Part shown: one piece after another, positions 24,506 through 35,554 of the stretch
How the letters are laid out: each line of letters starts with the position of its first letter
Numbering within the stretch: the first letter of the stretch is position 1
From: Orbilia blumenaviensis
Taxonomy: Eukaryota > Ascomycota > Orbiliomycetes > Orbiliales > Orbiliaceae
Length of the DNA stretch: 64,000 bases
Direction: 5' to 3'
Assembly (NCBI GenBank): GCA_036872755.1
Contig: JAVHNS010000010.1
Coordinates: 1,054,001-1,118,000, forward strand
Made by a program: the position numbers and the translations under genes
Notes under the pieces: model-generated
Database searches by the model: none
What the model was told of the DNA's origin: nothing
Seen by the model: the letters and a program-made list of their open reading frames with translations, nothing else

Positions 24506-27188
24506 CTAGAGCTGTAGTGGAGGTAAGGGGGGGTAATTGTATAAGGTTTATTTGCTAGTGTTGTACCCCTTACCATAACTGCATACGTAATAAATCTCGG
24601 TGTACAATTCACTATAAGAAAGAGTACCCGATAACGTAACTGTAAATACTACGAGTATGCTGTCTAAAAGGCTGCTACATTTATGTAAATAAGTTGAAGA
24701 CCACGTAGGCGCCTTCTATAAGAAGGCGACCTTGTAAATTACGCACATTAGACAAGTACTGTTGCTTTTGTTCCCCAAAAAAACCTCTTTTAAATAAGTA
24801 GATAAACCACCGAAGGTATGCCCTTTAAGTATATATAATTAGATAAGCATCGTGTCCCTAGTTTTATAGTCCTGGCCGCTTATTCTCATCGTGCTGGTTA
24901 ACTTACAGCTGGGTTTTGAACTCAGCTGAAGCTAGTCTCGGTCTTAGACGCCCTCGGACACAACTGTGAGCTGAAGCTATGAATTTTGAAGTAACCAATT
25001 GTAAATTACAACGTTAACAATCCACTGTCCGCATGTGTTGGAAGCTGGCTATCCCATATCCATACTTTGATTTTGCATAAGTATAAATATCTTTGTGGAA
25101 CTATTCGATCGAACTGCCCGTTGGATACTAATACTTCAAGCTCATTTACAGTGTACGTCTAAGGCTATAAGTAATATTGTTTAATAGGCCGTAAGCTCTC
25201 TCCAGAACGGAAGGAAAGGCCGGGAAACTCTAAACTCCTAGTTTCTTCAGTCATTTTAAGATAGACATAAGGTAGAACCATTAGCCCCACCAATATCGGT
25301 ATATTTTTCACCTCTTGTGCTAGAGAAGCCGTTACAGAGTTGTATGAGTGGGAAACGGATTGAACAAGACCGCTATTTCATCTCGGTCCATATGTGTACT
25401 TGACAAGAGATTTGAGGTGCTTCGAAATGCGATTCTTAAGCTTACGGAGTATACTGTCTAGCCCGCGGTCCGGGCACACACCTATAGTCTTACACATATG
25501 TGCTTCTGGTATCCATCCGGGTGCCCTTTACCTTGCCGCTAAAATATACACGTTCTTTAAAGAACATAGCTTTTAGGAGAACTGCCGTTCTATAATCGAA
25601 GTAGCGCGCGTCCCGCCGCAGAACGCCATAGCCTTGGGCGTGCGTCCAGCTATCCCTGTGTGCGAATGAACCTTCGAAAGAATACCGAACAGCCCGAACC
25701 TGAGGTCTTTAGCCGATTAACTCGCACTATGCCGTATCTTTGACGTTGAGGTTTTGTCGTGACGGAGCCGAGTCTCATACAAAGCTTAAGCCCCCCTAAA
25801 CTGCGAAGCTCCTTTAAGGTAAACTGGATCGAGCTATACGTATGCGTAATTTCCGCGGGTCCAGCATAAATTCCCCGCTGTGCCTTACAGCCTTTTCTTT
25901 CCTTTTTCTCCCCGTGTCCCTGCACTGTTCTCTAATACCATGATTAGAACTACGGTCCGTTTATATCACCTCGGTAGCTCTTTCTTTCCGTGGAAGGCTG
26001 GAGAGCACATAAACTGGAGAGCGCATTTTACAACATTATGGCGTGAATTTCGAATGAACACAATGCGCATCCCATATAATCCTTCAGCAGTATCACCCGA
26101 GAGCTCAAGCTACCGTTAACGTTGCATGCTCACGGCTGCATTGCTCTATAATTCTCCAATATATCCGTCTATATAGCTGACTACAATTCTACGCTCCAGG
26201 TTTCCATGTTTAATTAATTGTGGGATTCCTTTGTTCAGATGTCAAGAGCAATACGATACTATAAGTTTATTAGATAATATATATAACCGGGACCATACTC
26301 AGGCTATATATACACAAGCCTGAGGTCCCAGATGGGATTACGAGTTCACCATAAATTTTAAAGCCATGTGGCAGCCCTAGGGCCTGGCATGCTAGCTAGC
26401 TAGCTAGGCCTGCAAGAGCTTCACAGGAACACATATACATCTCAAATAGTGAACAGAAAAATCACATTATACTTCCCTAAGCCCATTGTGGCGCACCACA
26501 GCAAAAATGCGATATATGATGTTGTGAGACAGGCGCTTCCAGAACTCAAATATAAATCCGGCCCCTTTGAATTTTCAAGCGACGGTAGAACTTTTACTAT
26601 TGCATACAAACTACCTTATCGGCGAACGTCGAGCCGTCGCGCTGTCGTCAACGGATGTGCGGGATAGCGGTTGCTATTCCAATCCAGGTTGCATACGTCG
26701 CCCAGCCCCTCCTTGCAAGGCCTATCCCTCAAGTTCTCGCTTCCTCAACAAATCAGGGCGACCAGATCCCGTGCCCCACATGCGCAGTTTGTTACACACC
26801 GCCAAAAAGTGCTCAGCCGCACGAAACCTGCCAGGACCCTCTTGCTCCCCCTCACGATACCTGGTGTTTGCATGAAAGGATTTTGATACCTGATCCCACG
26901 GATCGCCTTGATTTTAAGTGTGTTGGAAGGAGGCTTAAACTGTTGAGCTGTGGTTATGTAAAGCTCTTTCGCACAATTCGAAAATACCACAACTCCAGCT
27001 CTCTTCCCAACCTCCTTCACTACAAAGTATCGTCAGTACTTCTGAACCGAGTTTGACCGGCGTGTCAAGCCCTATCTCCAAATTCAAGATCAATAGTGAC
27101 AGCCGTGGACATAATTGCATCGACAATACATACATAGACGCACGACTGACCAAAGGTGCTGGCAAGACTGTCGATATTTTGCTCCAAA
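24506..27188. other. AT-rich, gene-poor region with possible decayed sequence
   Basis: Stops are dense in all frames and TA-rich tetramers such as CTAG and ATAT abound, as in RIP-degraded fungal repeats. Two weak coding-like islands occur near 26449-26667 and 26655-27056. A bulged hairpin lies at 26289-26329 and a (GCTA)4 palindromic run at 26391-26407. No gene, transposase or reverse transcriptase motif could be recognised. Confidence 0.55.
26655..27056 (+). CDS. Possible Cys-rich small protein (133 aa), doubtful
   Basis: An ATG frame of 133 aa. Its first 30 residues are hydrophobic (IAVAIPIQVAYVAQPLLA) and the middle has closely spaced cysteines and prolines (CPTCAVCYTPP, then two more Cys). 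The C-terminal third looks like chance translation, so if it is real it may be spliced near 26880. No family was recognised. A second coding-like frame ends inside its start, from 26449 to 26667. Confidence 0.2.
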   Translation: MCGIAVAIPIQVAYVAQPLLARPIPQVLASSTNQGDQIPCPTCAVCYTPPKSAQPHETCQDPLAPPHDTWCLHERILIPDPTDRLDFKCVGRRLKLLSCGYVKLFRTIRKYHNSSSLPNLLHYKVSSVLLNRV

Positions 27189-27896
27189 ATGGCGCCTGCC
27201 CCAGAATATGCCGAATTTCGTCATATTCTTGCACCCCGGTATTTTTCAGACGGATACTACAACTGGTGGAAGGTTGTCTTCATATCAGTCTTTTGCTGCA
27301 TATTCCTTGTGTTCTTCATCCGTATCATATGGTGGTACCGCGTATACACCCGAGAACAGCGAGAATGGATCAAATGGTGGCAGTGGAATAGTGCTCGACG
27401 ACAAGAACAGATGCAACAGCAGCAGAATGCTGCCGCGTTACGGGCCCAACACCAGAGGAATCAGAGACAACAACAACAACATTGGCACACACGGCCGAAT
27501 ATGAGAAATGTACCGATGGCGACACCCCAGCCTGCGGTATTGAGGATGCATATTGTATCGCCGCCACCACCACCGCCGCCGCCGGTTAATATGATGTTTG
27601 TGATGGTTAATGTGCCGGATGATGCAAATGGCGTTCAAGGAGGGCAGGCTCGGAATGCGCATTCGCCTGGCTCCCCGACACACACGAATCAATTTAGACG
27701 GGAGGGTATTGTGAGGGCAGACGAACGGAGCGGACATCAGCGGACACCGTCGAGGACCCAATCAAGAAGTCAATCGCGAACGGAGACAAGGAGTAACCAA
27801 GGACACCAGAGGACACCTTCGAGAACTCAATCACGAGCAGGATCGATTAGCCGGGTAAATGATGATCGGGAACCACCACCAGCCTACCAGCCCTGA
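27189..27896 (+). CDS. Single-pass membrane protein with Gln-rich and Arg/Ser-rich tail ending in a PPxY motif
   Basis: Uninterrupted frame of 235 aa; the ATG at 27189 (context AAAATGGCG) is chosen over a frame extension to 27156 that has no ATG. Residues 1-26 are polar and aromatic; one strong membrane span covers about 27-49 (VVFISVFCCIFLVFFIRII), followed by a basic, Trp-rich juxtamembrane segment (WWYRVYTREQREWIKWWQW). The rest is low complexity: a Gln/Asn-rich run, eight prolines in a row, and two copies of GHQRTPSRTQSR. The last eight residues EPPPAYQP contain PPAY, a PPxY motif of the kind bound by WW domains such as those of Rsp5/Nedd4 ligases. No family recognised. With the basic residues after the span the tail is probably cytoplasmic. 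Confidence 0.7.
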   Translation: MAPAPEYAEFRHILAPRYFSDGYYNWWKVVFISVFCCIFLVFFIRIIWWYRVYTREQREWIKWWQWNSARRQEQMQQQQNAAALRAQHQRNQRQQQQHWHTRPNMRNVPMATPQPAVLRMHIVSPPPPPPPPVNMMFVMVNVPDDANGVQGGQARNAHSPGSPTHTNQFRREGIVRADERSGHQRTPSRTQSRSQSRTETRSNQGHQRTPSRTQSRAGSISRVNDDREPPPAYQP

Positions 27897-28213
27897 TTGA
27901 TTGGGCATACATGAATATATCCATTTGATAGAGAACTGTTTTTCCTGGCTGTTCTTATGCTTAATGATACCACTTATGTTATTACGCAATTTATATACTC
28001 TCTCAACTTTGACCGGATCGATTTTCATTAAATATCATATTTAGTGTCATCTCTATTTAAAATACATAATACCAAGATCCCGCAATTTAATTTTTCAACT
28101 AAACGGGAAACCCAGACCAAAGGAGCGATTCTCGATCGTAATCAAAACGCCAGGATTTACGCATAACCTCCTTCATCCCAGACCCATTTTTCAAAACGCC
28201 CCATTCTATTATC
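27897..28213. other. Convergent intergenic region
   Basis: AT-rich stretch between two converging genes; 3' flanks only, no coding frame or repeat seen. Confidence 0.6.
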
Positions 28214-28756
28214 TTAGGGAGTTGGAACGGGAGCAGCAGCAGTCGATATAGGCAATTGCTGGACGTGTCGATTATACGCAACGCTGAACTCGGCTGGATA
28301 GTTCAAATAGTCATAATCTCCGTTTGGGTTCCCACTCGGATTATCGTACCTCCGTATATCACGTCCCGCCCAAACAGCACCGGCATCGACAGTGTTATTA
28401 TTATTGTAGATATGTGCGATAGAGAGCCAATACCCCGGGAACGGTGGGTTGTATTGGAACCCGAAGGCAACAGTAGTGTCGTTACAATATGTTGGAAACT
28501 GAGTTGTGACTATGGATGGTTGGATTGAAAGGATTGCACGACAGGTTGCCGCAGCATTTGTGGAGCGGTCTACCACGTCGAAAGAGACTGTGGCAGAGAT
28601 TGAATGAGGGCTACCCGAATTGCGAAATTGTGTGATTTCGAAGCAACCTGCAGCAGAGCGGGACTCTAAGGATGCTTTATCTGGTGAAGCAATCGGAGTC
28701 GCTGTGAGCGTCGAAGCGACCGAAAGAAGTGGAAGTAGGTATGACTTTAGTTGCAT
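28214..28756 (-). CDS. Small secreted protein, Cys-poor, unknown fold
   Basis: Uninterrupted frame of 180 aa with a classical signal peptide (MQLKSYLLPLLSVASTLTA, cleavage around 20), a short Ser/Lys-rich propeptide-like segment, and a mature domain with three cysteines (Cys38, Cys72, Cys91). The mature part alternates beta-like stretches (SATVSFDVV, VAFGFQYNP, YWLSIAHIY) and contains a Tyr/Asn-rich stretch (RRYDNPSGNPNGDYDYLNY). It resembles small secreted proteins with beta folds of the AA1/Alt a 1 kind only in size and layout; that is not an assignment. The AT-rich setting is typical of lineage-specific secreted proteins. Role (surface, competition, host contact) is unknown. Confidence 0.7.
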   Translation of the reverse strand: MQLKSYLLPLLSVASTLTATPIASPDKASLESRSAAGCFEITQFRNSGSPHSISATVSFDVVDRSTNAAATCRAILSIQPSIVTTQFPTYCNDTTVAFGFQYNPPFPGYWLSIAHIYNNNNTVDAGAVWAGRDIRRYDNPSGNPNGDYDYLNYPAEFSVAYNRHVQQLPISTAAAPVPTP

Positions 28757-30234
28757 CTTGGACTGGATAAGTTTTTTTGGACTGGCTTTCGATTATATTA
28801 TGATATACCTGAATATATATTTTAAGTAAATACAGATATATATATCGTTAACCAGTATCTTAAAATGAACCGGTAATGAATCTGGGGCTCAAGTCTGGGA
28901 TAAGGCACCTATTTTATACCCAAGTCCCCACACATGATCTTAGATATAATGTTAAGATCTCCATTTTAAGAGCCCCCGTCTAGCTCCGGCAAGACAATGA
29001 TGGGCTCGCTGACTACGGGCCCATCAACTTGAACACAGGGGTTAGCTGGTTCTCTTTACTTCTTGGCTGTGCACAAGACCCTTCCAACGACATCCGATTA
29101 GATACAACCGATGTAAAACCCTAGGAGATCCCATATCGATGAGCACCTGTATTACTGAGACCCCCGAAGATCCATTTCCTCCCCGAGAACGATTGCAACC
29201 TCACAGCTTCCCATCGGATATCGGAATTCCCCTTCCTTGAAATGTTAGCGCAAAAGTTATATACCGTATAACGGGGATAAGAGTTTATTATACTCGTGTA
29301 ACTATATATAGAACGCAAAATTAGCATGGTGGGAACCGCATAGCTCGAGTTAGAATAGAATGTGAAGATCCTGTCGCTCGGAAAAAGATATGATAGGCAA
29401 AGGCTGTGGTACTTTGTGGTATTTTCGGCCGCTAACGTTATTTTGCGTTGTCATACTGACGGTGCTGACGTAGTTGCCAGCGCTCTTGCTAGGATAAAGT
29501 AAGTGGGAAGCTTGTCGAATAAAAATTAGGTCTTCAGATCGTATAGTCGCGTGATTGAACGTAATAATATATAGGGTTACTTAGATATTTGATCATGTAG
29601 TGTTGTCAGGGATATTCCCGTACGGCGCCATACGCTTAGATCCCTAAGTAAATTACGTATATGTAGGTGACGGGGTGAATGCTCGAGCGGTCTAGCTGAT
29701 GTTAAAATAGGAGGCTTTATCTGTAAAGCGCCGCTCCATTGGTGAGAATGTAAGCCAAGTCGGATAGTTCAACAAGGCGCGGGAAGTGGTTAGGGATAGT
29801 ATTTTATTCGCAATACTGGGGCTAAGTATGTACAGCTGCCCCTATAGTCGACTGGATTATCCTCCAGAGGTATAATCCGTCGCAAAAGAAACAATATACA
29901 ATCCCGGACACCCCATAATACATACAATTTTATCGGAAAACAGGACCATAAGGAGGAGGGATTCGAATGAGAAACTGGATAGGCCTGTATGATAAAAAGG
30001 AGAGGGCAGCCTGTGTCAAGAGATACTTTCACAAGAAAGCCTGTACATGTATATTAGGGTGCCGAAGATAGAGATTCCCATCGCCGTTACACGATGGGTT
30101 ACATTAGACGTCGATCATATCCCATGAGATCATAATCCCGAATGTCAGGGGTTAAGAAAGACCCCAAGAAATACGCGCAGTATCACAACCGGTAGCAGAC
30201 GCGTGGATAGCAAAGGTATTACACTAAACTAGAC
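28757..30234. other. AT-rich intergenic region, nothing recognised
   Basis: About 1.5 kb with stops in all frames and frequent TATA/CTAG-type words; resembles RIP-degraded sequence. No gene or intact repeat seen. Confidence 0.55.
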
Positions 30235-30713
30235 TTAGGCGCTCTGTTCACCCTCACCAGCTCCTTGTGGTCTGGACAGGATGCTGACTGAGCCTGTTTT
30301 TCATATAAATTGCATTAGCCGGTATTCATCCTCAAATGTCTAGAATCAGACGTACGTTGCTTGATGGTAACATTGGTGTGCTTCTTGCCATCCTCTCCTT
30401 CGTACACATTCAATTGAAGGTCGCCTTCCAGGAAAACCCGGGCGCCCTTGGTGAGCCTTTCTGGGGAAGGGTATGCGAAAGCGATGACCCTGTGCCATTG
30501 AGTCGACTGCTTGTCGCCGTATCCGATTGTGCTAGCAACAGCGTATTTGGTTACAGATGTACCATTCGAGGCCTGTGTAACTTCAGGCTCAGTGCCAATT
30601 CGACCGATAACTTGAACGCGGGAGACATCTAGACGGGATGCAGTGGTAGAAAATTGACGGAGGGCAGAGGCGGGGTGGCGGGGCAGGCGGCTGAGGGTTC
30701 GGAGGAGGGACAT
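30235..30713 (-). CDS. RIM1: Mitochondrial single-stranded DNA-binding protein Rim1
   Basis: Two exons, 30713-30356 and 30293-30235, with a 62-nt GT..AG intron; 138 aa, the usual size. Residues 1-27 (MSLLRTLSRLPRHPASALRQ...) form a basic, Ser-rich mitochondrial presequence. Then comes the SSB-type OB fold: VSRVQVIGRIGTEPEV, SVTKYAVAS, QSTQWHRVIAF, LTKGARVFLEGDLQLNVYE, and KHTNVTIKQRSVSILSR across the intron. Rim1 coats single-stranded mtDNA and works with the mtDNA polymerase and Pif1 helicase. The reading frame is open upstream of the ATG, but the presequence only makes sense from 30713. A single conserved gene inside the AT-rich compartment. Confidence 0.93.
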
Positions 30714-31183
30714 CTTGGCTAGACTTGTCGAATGGTGATAATAGGTACGATGGGAACGATGGCGGGGGGAAGTGGCGGGCGATTGGGGAATGGAACGATT
30801 GGTGACGTCGAAAGGTTGGAACAATAAGGTTGCAACAGGCAAGCTGGAGAGAAAAGTTTTGGCTGTTGGTTGCCCTTGCAGATGAGCGTTATGCAAAAGC
30901 CAGATCCGGAAATTGCAGTTGCACCAACGCATAAATTCCAACACTGATCACGAGAAAATTCAAGTGAGGTAGGAGTCTATAGATTCACATCGGAGTAGGT
31001 CATTCATTTATAAATTACTATAATTCTAAGATCTACGGAAATAGAGGCAATTTGAAGGAAGGTAACGCTCATTACTAAAAAGATATAATGCTAAAACAAT
31101 CGGTCATATACATTAATGTACATCATTGAAATTAAAACTAGCTCCCTCCTCATGAGCGACTAGCTGTCGGCTATATCCCAGAT
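30714..31183. other. Intergenic region upstream of RIM1
   Basis: RIM1 promoter on the left; AT-rich 3' flank of the next minus-strand gene on the right. No coding frame recognised. Confidence 0.6.
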
Positions 31184-31954
31184 TTAGTACAGAATGAAAA
31201 CTCCTCCAATCATCATTCCAGCAATAGCTGCAATCAAGCTTTGCCCGGTAACAAATCTGCTGGCTGACGATGGTTGGTCTACAGGGGCCATGTCGGTTTC
31301 GACTGCAGGCGAGGTCCTTGTCGCACGAGAAACTGTTGTTGAGCTTGCTCGTGTGTTCACGGTAGTTTCAGTTGCACTAGAAGTAACGCTTTCGGTCTCG
31401 CTCGATGCTGCGCTGCTTGTAGTCTCGGATTCAGTAGAAGCGACAGTGCTGGAGGCAGATTCGGATTCAGATTCAGTTGTAGTGGCACTGGCTTCCGACT
31501 CAGTCTTCGATGAACTGGCAGAGTCGGTTGTAGTGCTAGCGGAGGCGCTGGACGTCTCAGCGCTGGAGCTGACAGCAGCAGACGACACGACAGCCTCATT
31601 CTCGAAGGTGAAGCGGTCAGAGTAGTTATAGTCCGCAGGGTTATTATTGTAGGTTATCCGAATAGCATAGGTTTCGGATGGGGGGATATCATCCGGAACG
31701 CTCCATGTGTAAACACCGCTGTTAGAGATGCCACCGGCAATTCTCACAATGGGGCGCACCTGGTTCGCAGGGCCGTCAACCAAATCGAGAGTAACCGAAT
31801 CCCCTTTAATGTTGGTCCATTTGATCGAATAAGGCTTGCCAGCAGTAATGACATCGCCAGCGATAGGATCGGTGATGGCGTTGTTGTTCAAGTCAGTTGC
31901 CAATGCCAATGGCATGGCTGAAAGGAGGAGTGTAAACAAGTTTCTGAACTGCAT
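31184..31954 (-). CDS. GPI-anchored Ser-rich cell-wall protein with Kre9/Knh1-type N-terminal domain
   Basis: Single-exon frame of 256 aa. Signal peptide MQFRNLFTLLLSAMPLALA (1-19). Residues about 25-120 match the Kre9/Knh1 N-terminal Ig-like family (PF10342): NAITDPIAGDVITAGKPYSI-KWTN, then VYTWSVPDDIPPSETYAIRI and the YSDRFTFE end. A Ser/Thr/Ala-rich stalk (about 125-225) suitable for O-mannosylation follows, then a small-residue site (SSAS) and a hydrophobic tail (SLIAAIAGMMIGGVFILY) that is a GPI-attachment signal. Proteins of this layout are common in fungal walls; binding to beta-glucan is suspected, not shown. The antisense strand is also open over the stalk because of the repeated TCN/AGN codons and is not a gene. 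Confidence 0.88.
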   Translation of the reverse strand: MQFRNLFTLLLSAMPLALATDLNNNAITDPIAGDVITAGKPYSIKWTNIKGDSVTLDLVDGPANQVRPIVRIAGGISNSGVYTWSVPDDIPPSETYAIRITYNNNPADYNYSDRFTFENEAVVSSAAVSSSAETSSASASTTTDSASSSKTESEASATTTESESESASSTVASTESETTSSAASSETESVTSSATETTVNTRASSTTVSRATRTSPAVETDMAPVDQPSSASRFVTGQSLIAAIAGMMIGGVFILY

Positions 31955-32572
31955 ATTGAACGAGAGTAGATTGTTGATAACCGAACGAGTGAGGTATCAG
32001 ACAGATAGCAAGCGAAAAAAGGGATACGCAAGGTGAAAGAGTGGTTTGTTTGGAATCAAAACTAATCAAGAGAGAGTGGATGGATACCCCTTGAGTCTTA
32101 TAGAAAGCACCAAGAGCCCGCGTGATGGTGTGAATTCCTTGCACGGAACGGCTGATCGGAAACCCCAGGCAATCTCGTGAATGCCAGGTGTTTGGTTGCA
32201 CAGCACAGTGCTCGATCCTCTCCGTTTGAGTGCATGAATGCTTGTGGCATTTGCGCATTCAAGGATTACGGCAGGGAACCTGGAATTCCGACCCAATGAG
32301 GCGCTCCCAGGAGAAGGTTTAATTAGTGGTCAAAATGCACAACACAGAAATTTCGAACAACAGAACTGGGACTGGAACTAGGTGACGCAAAAAAACTTTA
32401 AAAAAAAAATCCAAATGACGCGTTCAATGAAGCTGATAAAAAAGGAGTAATGAAGTGAAGAATGGCTGGTTGCGGGCGAAAGGGCTATCGGGGCTTGCCG
32501 TCGTTGACGCTTTTTGTGGAGTCGATCTACGAGCTATGGGGGAGCCCGATCAGTGATGTGATTTAGCTTAGG
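31955..32572. other. Intergenic region between two minus-strand genes
   Basis: Promoter of the GPI-protein gene on the left (pyrimidine/purine-rich, no clear factor site) and the 3' flank of the small membrane-protein gene on the right. No coding frame recognised. Confidence 0.6.
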
Positions 32573-32929
32573 CTAGACTTGAGACTGTCCAGGGGAACTG
32601 CCTTTCTGAGGCCTGGGTGGCTCGGCTGGTTTGTCGCCCCAAAGGGAGATGACACTCAGCGCCGCAGACGAATTACTTGGCTGTCTCTGCAAAATCGTTT
32701 CCGATTTTACAGCTTCCTCTCTCCGTTCTCGTAACAGGATCCGCAGTCCGATGAATACCAGGGTTGCCGAGACAAGGACGAGAACGCCACCAACAATAGC
32801 AGGTACTAGAATCCCGTATTTTGAGGTTACAATGCCGGGTATTGATGAAGTTGTGGGAGTTGTCTCGGATGTCGAGGCGCTCGAGGCCGTGGTTGGATTT
32901 GCCAGGCGAGCCGTCAGTTCTGAAGCCAT
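32573..32929 (-). CDS. Small single-span membrane protein (118 aa), unknown
   Basis: ATG frame of 118 aa. A Ser/Thr-rich N-terminal segment without signal peptide (1-37) leads into one hydrophobic span, about 40-66 (LVPAIVGGVLVLVSATLVFIGLRILL). A basic stop-transfer RERRE and a polar tail rich in Ser and Pro follow, with PAEPPRPQKG near the end. No family recognised. Layout suggests a type III membrane protein with a cytoplasmic tail, similar in plan to other small genes nearby at 39.4, 42.5 and 44.5 kb. Composition differs clearly from the AT-rich flanks, which supports a real gene. Confidence 0.55.
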   Translation of the reverse strand: MASELTARLANPTTASSASTSETTPTTSSIPGIVTSKYGILVPAIVGGVLVLVSATLVFIGLRILLRERREEAVKSETILQRQPSNSSAALSVISLWGDKPAEPPRPQKGSSPGQSQV

Positions 32930-35554
32930 AGTTGGCAGGTGTCTAAGGGGGAAAAAAAGTAGCGCTAGGCCCTCGCGTAGTTAGGTTGCTCGAAACGTCG
33001 ACGTTTAGAGGCTCTAGTCCTTTACGGAAATATTTTAACTTTTCGAAAGGATATGACGTTTTAAATAGTAGTTGTAAATCGAAGCAAGGAGGTGAAGGAG
33101 AATTTTAGATGTGGGTGATCATCATATCGCAAATTCAGAAAGACATTGCCAGAGATCCAGAGCGCATCAGCTACATACTTAACTACCCCTCGAGGGTTAT
33201 AATTGAAATGTGCGGCCATCCTGCAATTCTCTCGAATCCACCTCACAAAGCAACGATTGGCCGGTGAGTAGACGTATCTAGGGCACAAATTCTGAGCACG
33301 CCCCACTATAGGTATCGCGCCTGGAGCTCTAACTAGGAAATAAGGTTTAGAATACTCGTAGTTTCTCAGCCTTACGAGAAAGTAGTTAAGTCTCCGTTAC
33401 CCGTAGGGCTAAGCTTTTTGGGCGCTGTTGAACTATATCTAGGGCTGAGGTGTCCATACCTATCATTTAGCCAGTTGAACGCATGATGTAAAACCTATAT
33501 TATTTAATCAAACAAAACGTTGTCAATTGGCCAAGATGCCGTGAACCATTCAAGCTCCGGTTGGTTTCGTGAGGCGTCACCGTTTTTTTTAGGTGTTCCC
33601 TCTTTAAATTCCAAATTTCCTCACCTTAGACTTGCCAAAATGTTAGTCTCGGTCCCAGACTACTAAAATGTAAAGGAACTTATAATGGTATGTGCACGTA
33701 GCTGATGAAATTCTACCATATGGATTAATCAGGATATCTACTCGGATCAAACAAAATTTTATCACGCAGAGCAAATCTTCCCAGCCTCGCTCGTTACTGC
33801 ACAACAGACGTTTTACGTCAGAACACATTACCCGCCACTACCAAAATGCAACGAGCCACTTAACATGTAGCCACAATATATATTTATAAGATAGTGCCGT
33901 AAGACTAGGAGTATCGATTTACCCAACGTGTAACAGAACGCTATGCATGTTGGACTAAGATAGAGAATTCGCTTATTGTAGCATATATATAGGAAACCTC
34001 GTGGCTTAAATGAAGTTCGTTCGCAGGCGCCTACACCCCATTAGACCACGGCTAGCTTGCTCAAGGACCGGCACAGCTGCACAGAGGTATATAGATCTGG
34101 TCTGAAAGCTAGGGATATCAAAATTTATAATTTCGTATATCAAGGAAAACACACAACCTTGGCATAAATAGAAGCAACTAACAACATAGAGGTAAATACA
34201 AGGCGATAAGACTCTAATCAAACCTGTATACAGGCATAGTCTCACAGCTTAAATAATTGCAGCACACGTTGAAAGAAACACTGGTAGCGATCTTAATACA
34301 TATATACCCGAAAAATACAAGCTTCGCTATGAGCCAAACCAAGACGCATAGCTAGAATACACATTTTTTCCTCACTTGCATTCTCAATACTGTGTTGTGA
34401 ATCAAGAGTATTTGCCTGAAACTGAAATCACAGCCTCGAATGGAGCCACGATTATATATTTCTTAGTATCACCGAATTTGTCCTAAAGCCAAAGGGATGG
34501 TGATCTAGTGGTTGGGGGCCGCGTAATACAATTTCTTAGGCTCCTCAGCGAGGGCCCCAGATGTTTATACCGTTTCCTGCGCTCATCGTAGAAGATGCCG
34601 CTGTCAGGTTTTTTTTTTTTTTGAATGCACGGCGACTATTAAAAAAGGTTTGTATGGCGATTTTCTGCCTCCTTAAATTAAATACATAATCGTTCCATAT
34701 AATCGTTCCAAACTTCATGAATCAAGTCCTAGTAGCACTGGTGTTGGTCTTTCTACCTAGTGATAAGAAGGAGGAGTGAGACAGTTAGTTTAGTTTTAAT
34801 ATGAGGATTTAGATTATCTTGAAAGTTGGTTGGATTAACGGTACCTCTCGGGGCGGCCAGGCGGCCAGGATACTCGTATGAAAACGTACAATCATTCCTA
34901 ACATAAATTGATGTTTAACGCTTAGTTCATCTACTTTGAATCGAAGGCTCACATCTCCGTAAAGGTGTATAGCAGAACCTCTGCGTGTAAAAAGTGCAAA
35001 CAATTAAAAAGCCATAGGTCACAGTACTGTATGTAGCGTCTTTGCCGACTGAATACAATAGGGAGGCAAGAGCTTGAGTAATTAACTGGCTTTAGAGCCT
35101 CGGTGTAATTTTATATACTAAATGGGAAGCCCCGGGATATAAAGTTATCTAATCTGCTCTCGGAATAGCTAGCTCTCAAAAGTTTTAAATATATATACTT
35201 AAGTATATTTGCTAGAGTTTTGGTTCTACGCATGAACTGTAAAGCTCTTGCTGCTTTGAGTTAGTGCCCTGAAATATTAAGATGGAAGCCATACCAATAA
35301 ACAAGGCGACCGTTTACACATAAAGCTGATTTGTAATTTCAATACCTTGATTGCGCTTTCTTGTCTTTGTATCTGCGAATGGGCCACACGTGCACACAAA
35401 TGAAAGATAGGGAAACAAGCCCTCGTTGGACTGAACCACGTGCAACCCCCCTTCCGTGGATGTATGTGCCGCATGGTTAAGACACAACGGGTACCATATC
35501 AAATATCGATATCGATAGGGCGCAAATAATATAATTTAACCGTTGTATGCATAC
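32930..35554. other. AT-rich gene-poor region with one coding-like fragment
   Basis: Stops are dense in most frames. The exception is a minus-strand fragment at 33061-33396 (listed separately). Poly-T run around 34611-34622. Otherwise nothing recognisable. Confidence 0.55.
33061..33396 (-). pseudogene. Orphan coding-like fragment, no start codon
   Basis: On the minus strand, from just after a TAA at 33397-33399 to TAA at 33061-33063, 111 codons are open with strongly protein-like composition: YFLVRAPGAIPIVG, RYVYSPANRCFVRWIRENC, HFNYNPRGVVKYVADALW. The only in-frame ATG is late, in the RENCRMAAHF segment. It could be an internal or last exon of a gene whose other parts are lost, or a relic within degraded repeats. 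Family not recognised. Confidence 0.35.

Noticed and set aside
30714..30944. Upstream extension of the RIM1 frame by 77 codons
   Set aside because: The mitochondrial presequence begins at the ATG at 30713; the upstream part has no family similarity and is leader sequence.
31194..31625. Open frame antisense to the GPI-protein gene
   Set aside because: A by-product of the Ser-rich codon pattern on the other strand, giving an alternating Val/Ser/Ala sequence.
34497..34570. tRNA-like start (GTGATCTAGTGGTTGG resembles an A box)
   Set aside because: No matching B box (GGTTCGANNCC) and no cloverleaf stems could be drawn.
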